Counted from the stretch's first letter, positions 11,932 through 23,864 are shown. The stretch is 64,000 nt of DNA from Myotis daubentonii (GCF_963259705.1 NC_081841.1:30779358-30843357), one strand, 5' to 3'. Made by a program: numbers and translations. Notes: a model not told the origin generated them from the letters alone.

Positions 11932-12154
11932 CAGTGGTTTTCAACCTTCTTACTGCCGAGACCCTTTAATACAGTTCCTCATGTTGTGGTGACCTCCAAT
12001 TTCATTGTTACAAATTGAACATAATTAAAGCATAGTGATTAATCACAAAAACAATATGTAATTGCATATGTGTTTTCCAATGGTCTTAGGCGACCCTTGT
12101 GAAAGGGTTGTTCGACCCCCAAAGGAGTCACGACCCACAGGTTGAGAACCCCTG
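11932..12154 (+). mobile_element. SPIN-like non-autonomous hAT element 1
   Basis: The termini are cagtggttttcaacc and ggttgagaacccctg, forming a terminal inverted repeat. An 8-bp target duplication ctctagca/ctctagcg (7 of 8) flanks the element. The body (gcgacccttgtgaaagggtt, cgacccccaaaggagtc) matches the widespread mammalian SPIN family as I remember it. About 60-80 internal bases seem to be missing. Confidence 0.82.
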
Positions 12155-12235
12155 CTCTAGCGGCATGATTTGGAGCTGATTACTTCTTTTTGACTCAGTT
12201 TATATACATCTATAAAATAAATATAATAATATATA

Positions 12236-12362
12236 GAGTGGGCAAAATTAGGTTTACAGTTGTAGTATAAATAAATAATATAATAATTAATAAATAATAA
12301 TACAAGAATAAACTCCATGTTTACCATACTCACAAATGTAAACCTACTTTTGCCAACCCCTG
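12236..12362 (+). mobile_element. mariner-type miniature element, diverged
   Basis: The ends gtgggcaaaattaggtttac and gtaaacctacttttgccaac form an inverted repeat of the same family as the element at 50815. TA flanks are at 12234-12235 and 12363-12364. The core is an AT-rich taataaata run. Confidence 0.78.
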
Positions 12363-12379
12363 TAAGCTCCCTCACAAGA

Positions 12380-12465
12380 TTGTAAGGACCTAGAGTATGT
12401 AAAACACTTACTGTAGTGGCTGACCTACAGTTGTGCTAAGTAAATATTAGCTGTTGTTAGTAGTA
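12380..12465 (+). repeat. MIR/L2-type fragment
   Basis: gtgctaagtaaatattagct with an upstream ttgtaaggacc word. Confidence 0.4.
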
Positions 12466-12639
12466 GTTAGTCAGCAAACAGTAGTTCTACTTGCATAAAA
12501 AATATTAGGCTTTATTTACCAGTTCAAAATTGTATGTCAATTCAGGAAAAGAAAATGTAAGTCATTCTGAAGGAGAGTCCAGATAGAAGATATATCTCAT
12601 AAAAAACATTTGTTTTAAGTTGTCCTATCCACTAGGACT

Positions 12640-14006
12640 AGCCATTTGGAAGTTCAAAAGAATGTAATAAAGAAAAATCTGGGTCACGATAACAAGATAG
12701 CCTCTAAAATGCCTAGAAATAAACTTAACAAGAAATATAAAATATCACTGAAGGAAGTAAAAGAAGGCTTAAACAAGTGGGGAGACATACCCCATTCCTA
12801 AATTGAAATATAGCAGTTTGTGCCATGAAATCAGTCTATGAATTCAATGCGAGTCCTCATTATTTCTCAGAAGGATTCTTTATGCATATTCACAAGCTGA
12901 CTCTAAAATTCATTTGGTGGAATAAATGACAGTGAATAGAAAAGCAATTTTAGACAAGGAAGACTGGTAAGTAGGGTTTTCCCTGTTAGATATCAAAACA
13001 GTCTGGTACTACAGTCATTAAAACTATAAAGGGGTTGGATTGGGTATAACAAAATACAGCCACAAAGCATAACAGCATCCAGGAAGAGGGAGCCTTTGAA
13101 ATGGATAAAGAAAGGGCACAGCCCAGTTGCGGTGGTTCAGTGGATGAGCATTGACCTATGAACCAGGAGGTCATAGTTCAATTCCCGGTCCAGGCATATG
13201 CCCATGTTGTGGGCTCGATCCCCAGTGTGGAGCGTGCAAGAGGCAGCCAAATCAATGATTCTCTCTCATGTTTCTATCTCTCCCTCTCCCTTCCTCTCTG
13301 AAATCAATTAAAAAAAAATATATATATATATATATATGAAAGGGTGGACAGTGTCTCCTATTACATACATAATATTGAAAGATAGTTCTCTATTTCTCAC
13401 ATCTTTTCATAGTTTTGTAGCTCATTTCTTTTTAGTTCTCAATAATCCATTGTCTGGATGTACCAGTTTATTTACCCATTCACCTACTGAACAACATCTT
13501 GGTTGTTTCTAAGTTTGTACAGTTATGAATAAAGTTGCTATGAATATAATATTGAAGGAAAAATATCTCTTTCTCACACTGTTCCCTAAATAAAATCCAG
13601 ATGGATTAATGATCAAAAAGTTAAAATCTTACAGAGCAGGAAATATAAATTACTCATGAGAAAAAAAAAATTTTTAAACAGATAACATTTTTTGAGCCTA
13701 TCAGATTGGCAAAGATCCAAACATTTGATAAAACACTCTTGTGAGTTTGTGGGAAACACACAGGAACACTCTTATTTTGCTGATAAGAGTACAAATTGAT
13801 ACAACCTCTGTAGAGGCAATTTGGTGGCACCTATAAAAATTACAAAGGCACATTTATCCTAAATATATACATGTACACCTGTGAAATGGCAGACATTGTA
13901 ACAATATGGTTTGCAATAACTGCAAAAGATTAGAAAAAAATGCTTAAACTTAAATGTCCATTGACAAGAAACTGGGAATATAAATAATGGCACATCCATA
14001 GTGTCA
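12640..14006 (+). mobile_element. L1 remnant (sense), rearranged
   Basis: Degenerate L1 ORF2 and 3' words appear in order: agcctctaaaatgcctag, actctaaaattcatttgg, gtctggtactacagtcatt, ccagatggattaatgatc, ggcacatccatagtg. A SINE (13119-13337) and an antisense L1 piece (about 13340-13555) interrupt it. There is no usable open frame. Confidence 0.6.
13119..13337 (+). repeat. Ves SINE with TA microsatellite tail
   Basis: Head cccagttgcggtggttcag, B box gttcaattcccgg. A (ta)n run at 13319-13337 replaces the usual tail. Confidence 0.83.
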
Positions 14007-14490
14007 ATGTAAGAATCGTCCAAATCTGTAGAGAATTTTTATGAGTTTATTTGAGATAAACTGACAATATATTCTGGAGAGCAAGATCTCAAATACTTCA
14101 GAGAATAACAGTTTTGCAGTTGATTTTATGCAGTTGAAATTAAGGAGGGGACGTGAGGAAGATTGCATGAAGGTGGGAGAAAATAAGACAGGGATTGGAT
14201 TACAGGATGACTACAATTAGTTGCTCTTTGAGGGCAGTTGTGTCAAAAAAGCCGAAAGAAGTCTGAAGGAGTGGTTCACAACATTACAAAAAGGGAACTG
14301 AAAAAGGCATTTCAAAGGCGTGTTAACCTAGCTGCACAGAAACAATGGACAAGACTTGCTTACGGCGAAGATAAACCTTTGGCTAAAACGTTATAGGCCT
14401 GGGGTGTGACTATCCACCATGACCTGTGCAGTTAGGAATTTATGATTTATTAGAGCACTCCCTTTTCATCACAACAGCATAGACCTACCA
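14007..14490 (-). mobile_element. Endogenous retrovirus LTR, family 4
   Basis: It starts tgtaagaatcgtccaaatc, then agaatttttatgagtttattt, as in the copy at 18731. The right part matches through gtgactatccaccatgacc and agttaggaatttatg. It ends in the L1 that follows. Confidence 0.55.
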
Positions 14491-14818
14491 GATAGATTGA
14501 GACAAACTTAAAATGCTGATACAGAAATATCTCCAAGATATATGTCCTATTTTGGGGGGGATAAATTTTCATAGAATATTGTTTAGAGCAGTTTTAGGAT
14601 CACAGCAGAATTGGGTGGAAAATACAGAGAGTTTATATATACCCCCTTTCCCTTCACATGTACAGCGTTGCCCACTATCGAGCACAGCTGTGGTATTTTT
14701 GTTTCTCAGTGAACCCATATTGAAAGCCTGTAGTTTATACTATGCTTCGCTCTTGGTGTTGTACATTCTACGGATTTGGACAAATATACAATGACATGTA
14801 TTCACCATTATAGTATTA

Positions 14819-15210
14819 CTAGATGCCCGTTGCAGGAAGATTCCTGCAAGAATAGGGCTTCCTCTGGCCTATTCCTGCAAGAATAGGGCTTCCTGAGAAT
14901 GGAGCAAAGCCTAGGCGGGCTTCGCTCCCTTCTCCACTGCCCTGCTCCCTCCCTTCCCCACTTAGCCCTTGGCTCCCTTCCTTCTCTGCCACCTGGGCTC
15001 TCTCCCTTCTCCGCCGCTTTGCTCCCTCGCCAGGTCACGGATCCGGGTCCCGGGTCCCTCAAGCAGTCTCGTGTGCTGCCGGCCCCGCCTACAGTATGCA
15101 AATTAGCCGCCATCTTTGTTGGCGGTTAATTTGCATATAACACTGATTAGCCAATGGGAGGTGAAGCGAAGGTACGGTCAATTACCATGTTTGTCTATTA
15201 TTAGATAGGA
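14819..15210 (-). mobile_element. HeliBat-type Helitron, copy A
   Basis: On the minus strand the 3' end is a hairpin (ttgcaggaa-gat-ttcctgcaa type) followed by the sequence ending CTAG; the 5' end starts TCCTATCTAATAATAGAC. Insertion is exactly between A (14818) and T (15211). It also has the ATATGCAAATTA-type subterminal motif. No Rep/helicase coding is present, so it is non-autonomous. Confidence 0.85.
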
Positions 15211-15217
15211 TACACTA

Positions 15218-15661
15218 CTAGAGGCCCGGTGCACAAAAAATTGTACAGCGTTTTATGGCCTGGACTGGGAATTTAACCAACAGGGTTACTATTAGAAAAC
15301 AATTTAGCTGAACCGGTTTGGCTCAGTGGATAGAGCATCGACCTGCAGACTGAAGGGCCCCGGGTTGGATTCCAGTCAAGGGCATGTACCTTGGTTGCAG
15401 GCACATCACATCCCCAGTGGGGGGCATGCAGGAGGCAGCTGATCAATCTCTCTCATCGATGTTTCTAGCTCTCTATTCCTCTCCCTTCTTCTCTGTGGAA
15501 AATCAATAAAATATATTAAAAAAAATAGAAAACAATTTAATAACCAGTAAGGGCACAGGAACCCAAATAACCAGTATGCCCTTCCTATATCTTACAGCTG
15601 AACACCAGATCATTGACTACAATAAGCTGCAATGGAAACTGTAACCTCAATTATAAACAAA
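15218..15661 (-). mobile_element. Helitron 3' end with unusual body, copy B
   Basis: It begins (plus coordinates) CTAGAGGCCCGGTGCAC plus a weak hairpin, seven bases after copy A. The remaining body does not resemble the other copies, and I see no TC-type 5' end before copy C starts. A Ves SINE (15307-15525) is inserted in it. It may be a truncated or different Helitron subfamily, or a Helitron end fused to other DNA. Confidence 0.6.
15307..15525 (+). repeat. Young Ves SINE inside Helitron copy B
   Basis: An exact 14-base target duplication tagaaaacaattta lies at 15293-15306 and 15526-15539. Confidence 0.93.
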
Positions 15662-16135
15662 CTAGAGGCCCGGTGCACAAAAATTTGTGCACTCGGGGGC
15701 AGGGGGGGGGGGAGTCCCTCTGCCCGGCCTGTGCCCTCTTGCAGTCTGGGACCCCTCGGGGGATGACCACCTGCTGGCTTAGGCCCCCACCCTGGCAGAT
15801 TGGGCCTAAGCTGGCAGTCAGACATCCCTCTGGCAGCCCGGCATCCCTCAGGGGATGTCCACTTACCAGTAGGGAGCAGGCCTAAGCTGCAGTCGGACAT
15901 CCTTAGTGCTGCTGAGCAGGTGGGAGAGGCTCCCGTTACCACCGCTGTGCTGGCAGCCGTCAGCCTGGCTTGTGGCTGAGCAGAGCTCCCCTTGTGGGAG
16001 CGCATTGACCACCAGGGGATAGCTCCTGCATTGAGCATCTTCCCGCTGGTGGTCAGTGTGTGTCATAGTGACCAGTCATTCCCAGTCGTTCTGCTGTTAG
16101 GGTCAATTTGCATATTACCCTTTTATTATATAGGA
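15662..16135 (-). mobile_element. HeliBat-type Helitron, copy C
   Basis: It has a perfect terminal hairpin GTGCACAAA/TTTGTGCAC next to CTAG at the left edge. The right edge ends with the complement of TCCTATATAATAAAAGGG and the GCAAATTGACC motif. The interior is GC-rich and non-coding. It abuts copy D with no spacer of note. Confidence 0.87.
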
Positions 16136-16136
16136 T

Positions 16137-16902
16137 AGAGGCCTGGTGCACGGGTCGGGGCTGGCTGGTTTGCCCTGAAGGGTGTCCCAAATCAGGGTGG
16201 GGGTCCCGCTGGGGTGCCTGGCCAGCCTGGGTGAGGGGCTGATGAGTGTTTGCAGGCTGGTCAAGCCCCCCCCCCCCAGTGGGGGACCCTCACCCCATGG
16301 AGGTTTGGCCAGCCTGGGTGAGGAGCTGATGGCTGTTTTCAGGCTGGCCACACCCCCTTTAGGGTGGGGGGTCCCCAATGGGGTACCTGGCCAGTCTGGG
16401 TGAGGGGCTGAGGACCGTTTTCAGGCTGGCCAAGCCCCCTGGTGATGGAAGCTCCCAGCCTCTCCTTTTTTTCTTTTCTTTTTTTTTATTCTGGGATTTA
16501 TTTACCTTCTATAATTGAAACTTTGTAGCCTTGAGTGGAGCTCAAAGCTGGCCAGGGCGGGCGGGAAGCTTGGCTTTCTCTATCGCCAGGGGCAACCCAA
16601 GCCTGCTCGCTCCAGCTCCATGGCCACGGCCGGCTGAAAGCAGGTATCTGGGGTTTATTTATCTTCTATAATTGAAACTTTGTTGCCTTGAGTGGAGCTC
16701 AGAGCTAACCGCAACAGGTGGGAAGCTTGGCTTCCTCCATCACTGGAGCAACCAAGCCTCCTGCTTGCTCCAGCTCCGTGGCTGCCTGCTGCCATCTTGG
16801 TCGGGTTAATTTGCATATAGTCGCTCTGATTGGCTGGTGGGCATGGCTTAAGGCATAGCAAAGGTATGGTCAATTTGCATGTTTGTCTTTTATTAGTGTA
16901 GA
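16137..16902 (-). mobile_element. HeliBat-type Helitron, copy D, with internal repeats
   Basis: The left (3') end shows the mutated terminus tagaggcctggtgcac. The right (5') end is the complement of the TC...CTAATAAAAGAC start. Inside are three tandem units of about 85 bases (16190-16440, each carrying a ggccagcctgggtgag-like core) and a second diverged direct duplication (about 16490-16640 and 16645-16800) sharing tctataattgaaactttg. Confidence 0.83.
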
Positions 16903-17639
16903 TAGTTTCACTGCCTTAAAATCTTCTGTGCTCTGTCTCTTCATCCCTCCTTCCCTCCTCTAACCCCTGGGAACCACTGATTTTTTTAGAATGTCCCATA
17001 GTTGGAATCATACGGTATATAGCCTTTTCAGATTTGCTTCTTTTTCTTACTAATATGCACTTAATTTTCCTTATGTCTTTTCATGATTCTATAGCTCATT
17101 TCCTTTTAGTGCTAAATAATATTCTATGGTCTGGATATAACACAGTCTATCCATCTACCTATTGAATGACATCTTGATTGTTTCCAGGTCTGGGTAATTA
17201 TGAATAAAGTTGATATAAAACATGCATATGTAGGTTTTTGTGTAGATAAAAATTTTCTACACATTTAGGTAAATACCAAGAAGCACGATACTATATTTAT
17301 TATCTGGTAAGAGTATGTTTAATTTTGTAAAAAACTGTCTTCCAAAGTATCTGTACCATTTTGCATTCCTACCAGCAATGGATGAGAGTTCCTGTTGCTC
17401 CACATTTTTGCCAGCATTTGGTGTTGTAAGTGTTTTGGATTTTGGTCATTCTAATAGGTATACAGTGGTATCTCATTGTTGTTTTAATTTACAGTTCCCT
17501 AATGATATATGATGATGAGCATCTTTTCATATGCATACCTGCCCTCTGTATAACTTGTCTAGTAAGATGTCTATTCAAGTCTTTCATGCTTTTTTAAATC
17601 AGGTTGTTCATTTTCTTAATGTGAGGGTATTTTTCCCCT

Positions 17640-17943
17640 GACATCAAGTATATGGTGTCTTTTCCAACACCAATTAATTCTCCAATTCTCTGTCACCAAC
17701 TGAGTGTCCAACAAATCAGTTGACTTCTGGCACTATCTACCTGGAGCCAGTCTCAGGTCCCACAAATGAAAAGGCCCAATCTCCGAAGTCTGCCCTCACT
17801 TCAGATGCCAACTACTAATGAGATGCCCACTTACCCACATTTTTGCTCAAACAACTACATCTTAGGGGTTCCCATGAACCCCTCTCAGATTCATTCATTT
17901 GCTAGAATGGCTCACAGAACTCAGGAGAACTCACACACTTATG
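17640..17943 (+). repeat. Unnamed ancient interspersed repeat X, copy 1
   Basis: It carries ttttccaacaccaattaatt, actatctacctggagccagt and agaatggctcacagaactca. It interrupts the antisense L1, which resumes with ccttttgcaaatattttctc. The same order appears at 32150. Confidence 0.55.
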
Positions 17944-18286
17944 CCTTTTGCAAATATTTTCTCCCAGTCTGTGGCTTGTCTTTTCTTTTGTCAGTGTCTT
18001 TCACTGAGCAGACTTTTTTTTTTAAATGAAGAATAGCATTTCTGTTTGTCTCATGGATTGTGCCTCTGGTACTATGTCTAAAAAGACACCACCATATCCA
18101 AGATCACTAGGTTTTCTCCTATGTCATCTTCTCGGAGTTTGATACTTTTGCATTTTACATTTAGGTCTATGATCCATTTGAGTTAACTTTGTGAAGGGTC
18201 TGTATCTGTATTCTTTTTTTTTTTTTTAAATGTTGATAGTCAGTTGTCAAATTACATATATTTTTAGTTTAAAAATGTAAGTCACA

Positions 18287-18492
18287 GCCCTGGCCAGGTA
18301 GTTCAGTTGGTTAGAGCATTGTCGAAATACACCAAAGTTGTGGTTTTGATCCTTGGTCAGGGCACATACAAGAAGCAACCAAGGAATGCGTAAATAAGTG
18401 GAACAACAAATTGGTTTTTTTCTCTCTCTCCCTCTTGCTTCCTCTCTCCCTCCCTTCCTCTCTCTCCCCAAAACCAATCAATAAAATTGTTT
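18287..18492 (+). repeat. Older Ves-related SINE
   Basis: Head ccctggccaggtagttcag with the agtggaacaacaaattgg middle of the older subfamily; it shares this with the copy at 24082. Confidence 0.72.
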
Positions 18493-18730
18493 TAACAGTA
18501 AGATAAATGGATATTTTGCTATGTTACTCTTTGTATAAAAATGAAGATTGGTATTTAGAGAATATATACATGTAGTTACTTAAGTATCCATCAAATGTCT
18601 GTTAAAGAACAAAATTCCATGAGTAAATCTGAAGATCTAATTGGCTTTATGAAGTGATTCCCGAGCCAAGCAGAATTCCACTTAGCAACTAGAAGGGCAC
18701 GCTGAGGAGTTGTACAAAATGGAAGGTTTT

Positions 18731-19555
18731 TGTAAGAAACATCCAAACCTGAAGAGAATTTTTATGAGTTTATTTGAGCCAAACTAACAATCGCTGGGAA
18801 GCAACATTTCAATAGATTGAGAAAATGCTCCAAAAAATGGCAGTTTGCTGGTAGATTAGGGAGGTGGGAGAAAGCAAAGCAGGTAAATCTCTGAACTTGG
18901 ATAAAAAGTAAAATGGAGAGATAAATGCTTCTTTTACATTGGTGGGTGTAAGATAATGAACAATGAACATTTATAGCACAGAGATGGTATTTGGCAACAA
19001 GATAAGATCTAGTGGGAGGCCAAACCGGTTTGGCTCAGTGGATAGAGCTTCGGCCTGCAGACTGAAGGGTCCCAGGTTCGATTCCGGTCAAGGGCATGTA
19101 TCTTGGTTGTGGGCACATCCCCACTGTGGGGCATGCAGGAGGCAGCTGATCTCAGGAGGCAGCTGATCGATCTCCCTCATCAATGTTTCTAACTCTCTAT
19201 CCCTCTCCCTTCTTCACTGTAAAAAATCAATAAAATACATATTAAAAAAAAAAAAAAAAGATCTAGTGGGAGATTGTGCCCTGAGGTGCCTGGGGAAAAG
19301 GGGGTTACTCTGACATTCCAAAGGCTTGTTACCTAGATGCAAAAAGACAATAGAAAGGCTTGGATAAGGTAAAGATTGACCTTTGTCAGGGAAGATCCTG
19401 ACCTAGGACATAACTACCCACCATGACTCACTTTTAGTTGGGAATTTTTATGTTCAGACCATCCTATGTGGTTACTTTCCACCTCTGAGTTTTAAGGGCC
19501 CGACATGCAGGTCTCAGACCTCTAAGCTTGTCTCCCCTTTTTTTCATTCACCATA
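18731..19555 (-). mobile_element. Endogenous retrovirus LTR, family 4, interrupted by a SINE
   Basis: The left edge tgtaagaaacatccaaacc and the poly(A) region (complement of gagtttatttgagcc) recur at 14007, 25664 and 3284. A young Ves SINE (19020-19257) splits it with its own 14-base target duplication. The right limit is not sharp and internal viral sequence may follow it. Confidence 0.6.
19020..19257 (+). repeat. Young Ves SINE with a short internal duplication
   Basis: An exact target duplication agatctagtgggag flanks it. aggaggcagctgat appears twice (about 19137 and 19156). Confidence 0.92.
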
Positions 19556-19896
19556 GGCAGCAAGAGGGCAGAATAAGAAGTTAGAAGAGTGGGTATTTCA
19601 GACCACGATACCTTCCGTTAGACAGCAGGGAGTCTTATCAAGATTACCCCACAGTGTTGACCAGAAAATTCCAGCCTGGTTAGTTTAAAAATCCCAGTCC
19701 TGGGTGAGCCCGAAACTGCAATTAGGCCTCATTAACTTTTGGTTTGGTGACATGGGTTAGACAAATTGACTCCACTTAGACCTGTTGTTTCTTTTTCTTT
19801 ATGTCTCCAAAAAAAAAAGAAGGTATACTTTTTTTAGCAAAGACATTAAAAAAACACAACAAAATAAAAACAAACTTAAAATATTAGTTGCTTTGG

Positions 19897-20112
19897 AGCC
19901 CGGTCAGTGTGGTTCAGTGGTTGAGTGTCAGCCTATGAACCAGGAGGTCAGGGTTCCATTCCTGGTCAGGGCCCAGGCCCAGGCCCAGGTTGAGGCTCGA
20001 TCCCCAGTAGGGGGTGTACAGGAGGCAGCCAGTCAATGATTCTCATCATTGATGTTTCTATCTCTCCCTGTCCCTTCCTCTCTGAAAGCAATAAAAATAT
20101 GCAAAATATATG
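19897..20112 (+). repeat. Ves SINE
   Basis: Flanked by ttagttgctttgga on both sides; a caggcc triplet repeat lies in the middle. Confidence 0.9.
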
Positions 20113-22077
20113 TTAGTTGCTTTGGAAAGGAAAACTGGGCAGCTGAGGGATAGGGGTAGAAAGCCTTCCGTGTACCCTTCCTTGTTTTGGAATAATGTCA
20201 ATGAATTACCTATACTGTCAAAAGGTAAAAGTAAAACAATTTAGTCATGAGTTTGACGTTCTTTACACGAGGAAGGGTAGTCTATAAATTGAGGAAATGC
20301 AGTGTCCTGCACATAACTGGCACTCTTTCCGAGGGATGTTGGGCAAGAGCGAGTTCTAGTGTTTTATAGACTGTCAGGAAAGGCAGCAGGGGAAATGAAG
20401 CATGATGATTGACTAGCTGGACAGGATTTCCTTATAAGGCCAGCAGGTCCTATTTTCTAGAAAGATAAGCCAGCTAAAGCTGATTTGGAGGATTGTGACT
20501 GGTGTATGTTTTTTGACAGGTGTTTCCCTAAGTGCAGGCTGACTCAGGTTTAGATTTGTGATGTGGCCTTCATTTCGTGGGTCCCAGTATACAAATTAAC
20601 TTAATCAATAAAAAAAAAAACCAGGAAATATAAAATATGCAAAAATGTAAAAGTTTTATGTGTGTTTCTGTTCTAGGAGATATATTTTATGTATGTAGAA
20701 GCAAATATGTATACATTCTTTCTGCCTGGAATAGAGTTTGGCATAGGATGAGGAGGAAATAGGCAAGGGAAATAAGACATCCCCAAAAGAATCCAACTTG
20801 ACTATAAAAGCTAGCAGCCTCCAACCAATAAGCTAATTTTTAATTAGCTTATTTAATTTTGCAATACAAAAGCAAAACATAAAATAAATCCGGTGTCATT
20901 TAATCTACCTGCATTGTTATTTCTCTGGCAGGTGGTTGCAAAATCATATTAGTTCAATTACAAAACTTTGCATTATATTAGGCACAGCTATTCCCCTTGG
21001 GTTCTAATTAAACAAGGTTGAATCAACTTTCTGCCTACAGCATTTGTGCTTAAAATTTTTTTTTCCCATTGCATTATTCCACATACCCTTGGAAAAAGTT
21101 TTTTAAAAAAAAGAGAGAATAAAAATTTTCTCTCGAAGGGTTAAATTCAGAAAAAAATTTAAGCCCACTGGAAAATGGCTTCCACATTCCAAAAGATGAG
21201 GAAGGAAAACTATGAAATCATTTTGAATGGATTTGTTCAGCAGGGGAAGAGCTAGCTCATTTTCCACGTGAGCTGCCAAGTTCACCAGCCGTGGGGGGAG
21301 AATGATTTTACTCTTACTTTCTTACCTCACAGAGTTGTTTAAACTGCAGTCTTATGGAAATGAAAGTCCCATTTGGAGATCAGATTCTTCAGATGGATTT
21401 AATTTATGTACCATTTGACCAAGTCAATCAGACCAGGCTTAGTAGATGGCTTTTTTCATTAAAATGTTGTAGGCTTAGCTTAGGAATCTTTTCAGTAAGT
21501 TACAGAGAGTCCGTTTAGCAAGTGCTGCACTTAATTTAAGCTTTCTACCTAATTATATTTGCGCTGTATTAACATTTTCTACTGAGCAATAGTTCTATTG
21601 CCTCTCTTTAAAAGCAGACTTTCTGAATCATCCTCTGATTTTGCCTTCTAAAGTCTAGAGTTTCCACCAGATTCATTGGTAGCTCAGTATGCTCAAGGGA
21701 ACTGATTTCAGCCTGTGTAGCTTGTTTGTGTGGTTGTCAGAAACGTGCAAGGATGGGGCAGACCAGGGCAAGATATCTGTACAGTTAGAACCGCTCTTCT
21801 CAGGGATCAGACTCTGTCTCACTCTAAGATAAGGCCGAGTGTCCTAACTTCACTGCTAAGCTTCCTTTTTCTTACTGTTTGAGAATATAAATGAATTAAA
21901 TTACTGTAACTTGCAGCGCTGAAGCCTGTTGGATTTAAGAGACGGTATGCACACCCACATGTAAATGTGCACCTGGGATTAACTCCCTTCAAGGGAAGGT
22001 GCAGCAAAGCACACCTCCTGCTCCCTCATTATGTCAGAGGTTAGTAAATCCACAGAGGGCGGACCTCCTGGCCGGCC
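20113..22077. other. Single-copy AT-rich DNA
   Basis: About 2 kb with no repeat I can name. It includes a local palindrome (agctaatttttaattagct, about 20830) and many homeodomain-like ATTA words between 20820 and 21050. Confidence 0.5.
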
Positions 22078-22082
22078 AATGG

Positions 22083-23025
22083 TGTGGATGTGTTGGAGGC
22101 ATAACAGCACCAGCTGCGCGACCGGGGGAGTCAGAAGGGACCTTGGTTTAGCAACCTCGGTACTTGAGTTCTGCCTAAGAAAGAACTCAGAGTCAAGACT
22201 CAAACTATAAGAGAAAGTTTATTTAGAAAGTCAGAGAAAAAAAGAGAAAAAAGCAAAAAAGGCGGGGCAGGGGGAAGAAATTTTTTAAAAAAGAAAGGGA
22301 CAGAGGCAGAAGAAGTGAGCTGTAGAAGAAATGGGCCCAGGAAAACAAGTTTTACAGAAGCGAAAGCAGGACCTTGGAGCTTAGGAGAAAGAGAGGGGCC
22401 GGGAAAATGGCCTGGAGGGTGGGGGTGGGGAAGGCATGGGCATGCTCCATAGAGAGAGACGCACTGGGACCTCTCTGGAGGGTGTTTTTCTGGAGGTCTC
22501 AGGGGGAGGATCTCAGTAGAATATTCCGCAGTTTTCCAGGTGTGTTCTTTCAGGGCCATGGTCTCCTCTCATTAGTTGGCACCAGGCAGGAGGGTCATTA
22601 GTCAGTCAGCCATGGCGTCTCTAGTGGTTTTGCTGCATTTCTGAGCCTGGGGCTGAAACACAACTGAGGCCTAGATGTGTTTTATGCAGGTGGGAATCTC
22701 GTTGTCATGGGAGCTTCATGCTTCAGGCTATTCTCCGGCCCCTTGTTCTTCCCCCTCTAGGGGAGGTCTAACCGGCATAATTAGCAACATGCCAGGGGAG
22801 GAAAGGTCAGGGGAGGGTCTGAACCACATGGCCAGTGATATGAAAGGTCAGCGGTCTCAAGGGCAGGATCAGAGATGTGCTAGGGGAGGAAAAATTACCC
22901 AGGGAGGTGAGGATCTTGTTTTCCCAGGTTTGCCCGTTGCTTGGCACCTGGGGCTCTCCACCCTGGTGACCTCTACCTGGCCCTTCGTCCTTGCTCTGCT
23001 CACGTCTGACTAACCGCCTACCACA
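22083..23025 (-). mobile_element. Endogenous retrovirus solo LTR, family 1
   Basis: A 943-base element with TG...CA ends and an exact 5-bp target duplication aatgg (22078-22082, 23026-23030). A poly(A) signal (complement of tttattt near 22222) puts the LTR on the minus strand. There are no internal viral genes on either side, so it is a recombined solo LTR. The same family occurs at 7479. Confidence 0.82.
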
Positions 23026-23030
23026 AATGG

Positions 23031-23864
23031 AATAGATTCAAATATCTGAGAACAGAACTTGCATCATGTCTGGTTGTTTACCGATATGTTCTCTAGCTGA
23101 GAGAGCTCGTGAGAACTCCCCCACTCTCTCCATAGCCTCCTGGTGCCTCTAGGAATTGCTTCTCTCGTTTCTAAGCTTTATCTATCCCTTTCTCCAACCA
23201 AAAAGAGATCTCTGAGGTTTTTTGACCCTACAAATCCTAGCACCTAGTAGGTATTCAGAAATTATCTGTGGAATAAATATAAATACTACTTCCTTATGGC
23301 CATATGGGACGTGCCTGCCAGATTGTTGGAAATTATCTGAACTGTTTCTGCCCACATGGATCTTAACAGCTAAGAATTCTGAGAGGGGAAGTGTCTTGAA
23401 GGCCGCCCATTGAGGTGCTCTTGAAGAGACCTGTCATTGTTATGCCAGTACACATAGATAGCTGCTTTGGGGGCAGAGGAGGGAAAGGTTAACATGCTTT
23501 TCAAGTGCTAAAGTGCATAATTTGTTATGGGCAAACGAACTTTTGTTACTTAAACTAAAGTTAACTTCCATATCAATGACAGAGGAGTTGATGATGACAA
23601 CAATGATTAGGCTCACTGAAAGCTCTCAGGAATGCTAATAGATGTGAAAAGCTGGGCTATTTTGCTGACAGATAAACTAAAGTACTGGCAAGGCTGTTAG
23701 AAAATGATTAGAGGTCAGTGTGTGGGAGCGAGGACTACAATTTGGGGGTGGGTCTTCTAAAGCTGTTTAAGTCCGCTAAACAAACATATTTCATAAAACA
23801 CAAGGGAAATCATCTTAGGGTCTAGTGTTCATTAGCTCAAGTGTTAAAATACATACTGTAAGGT
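23031..23864. other. No gene recognised
   Basis: Only a weak L2-like word (tagcacctagtaggtattca) near 23238. Confidence 0.5.

Larger units (their letters stand above)
14535..18235 (-). mobile_element. L1 remnant (antisense), split by Helitrons
   Basis: Before the Helitron cluster it reads gttttaggatcacagcagaa to caccattatagtatta. After the cluster it continues tagtttcactgcc and proceeds through gtcccatagttggaatcat, ccattttgcattcctacc and tggtatctcattgttgtt to ttaggtctatgatcc. This is one ancient L1 3' region, cut by the Helitrons at 14819-16902 and by another repeat at 17640-17943. Confidence 0.72.
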
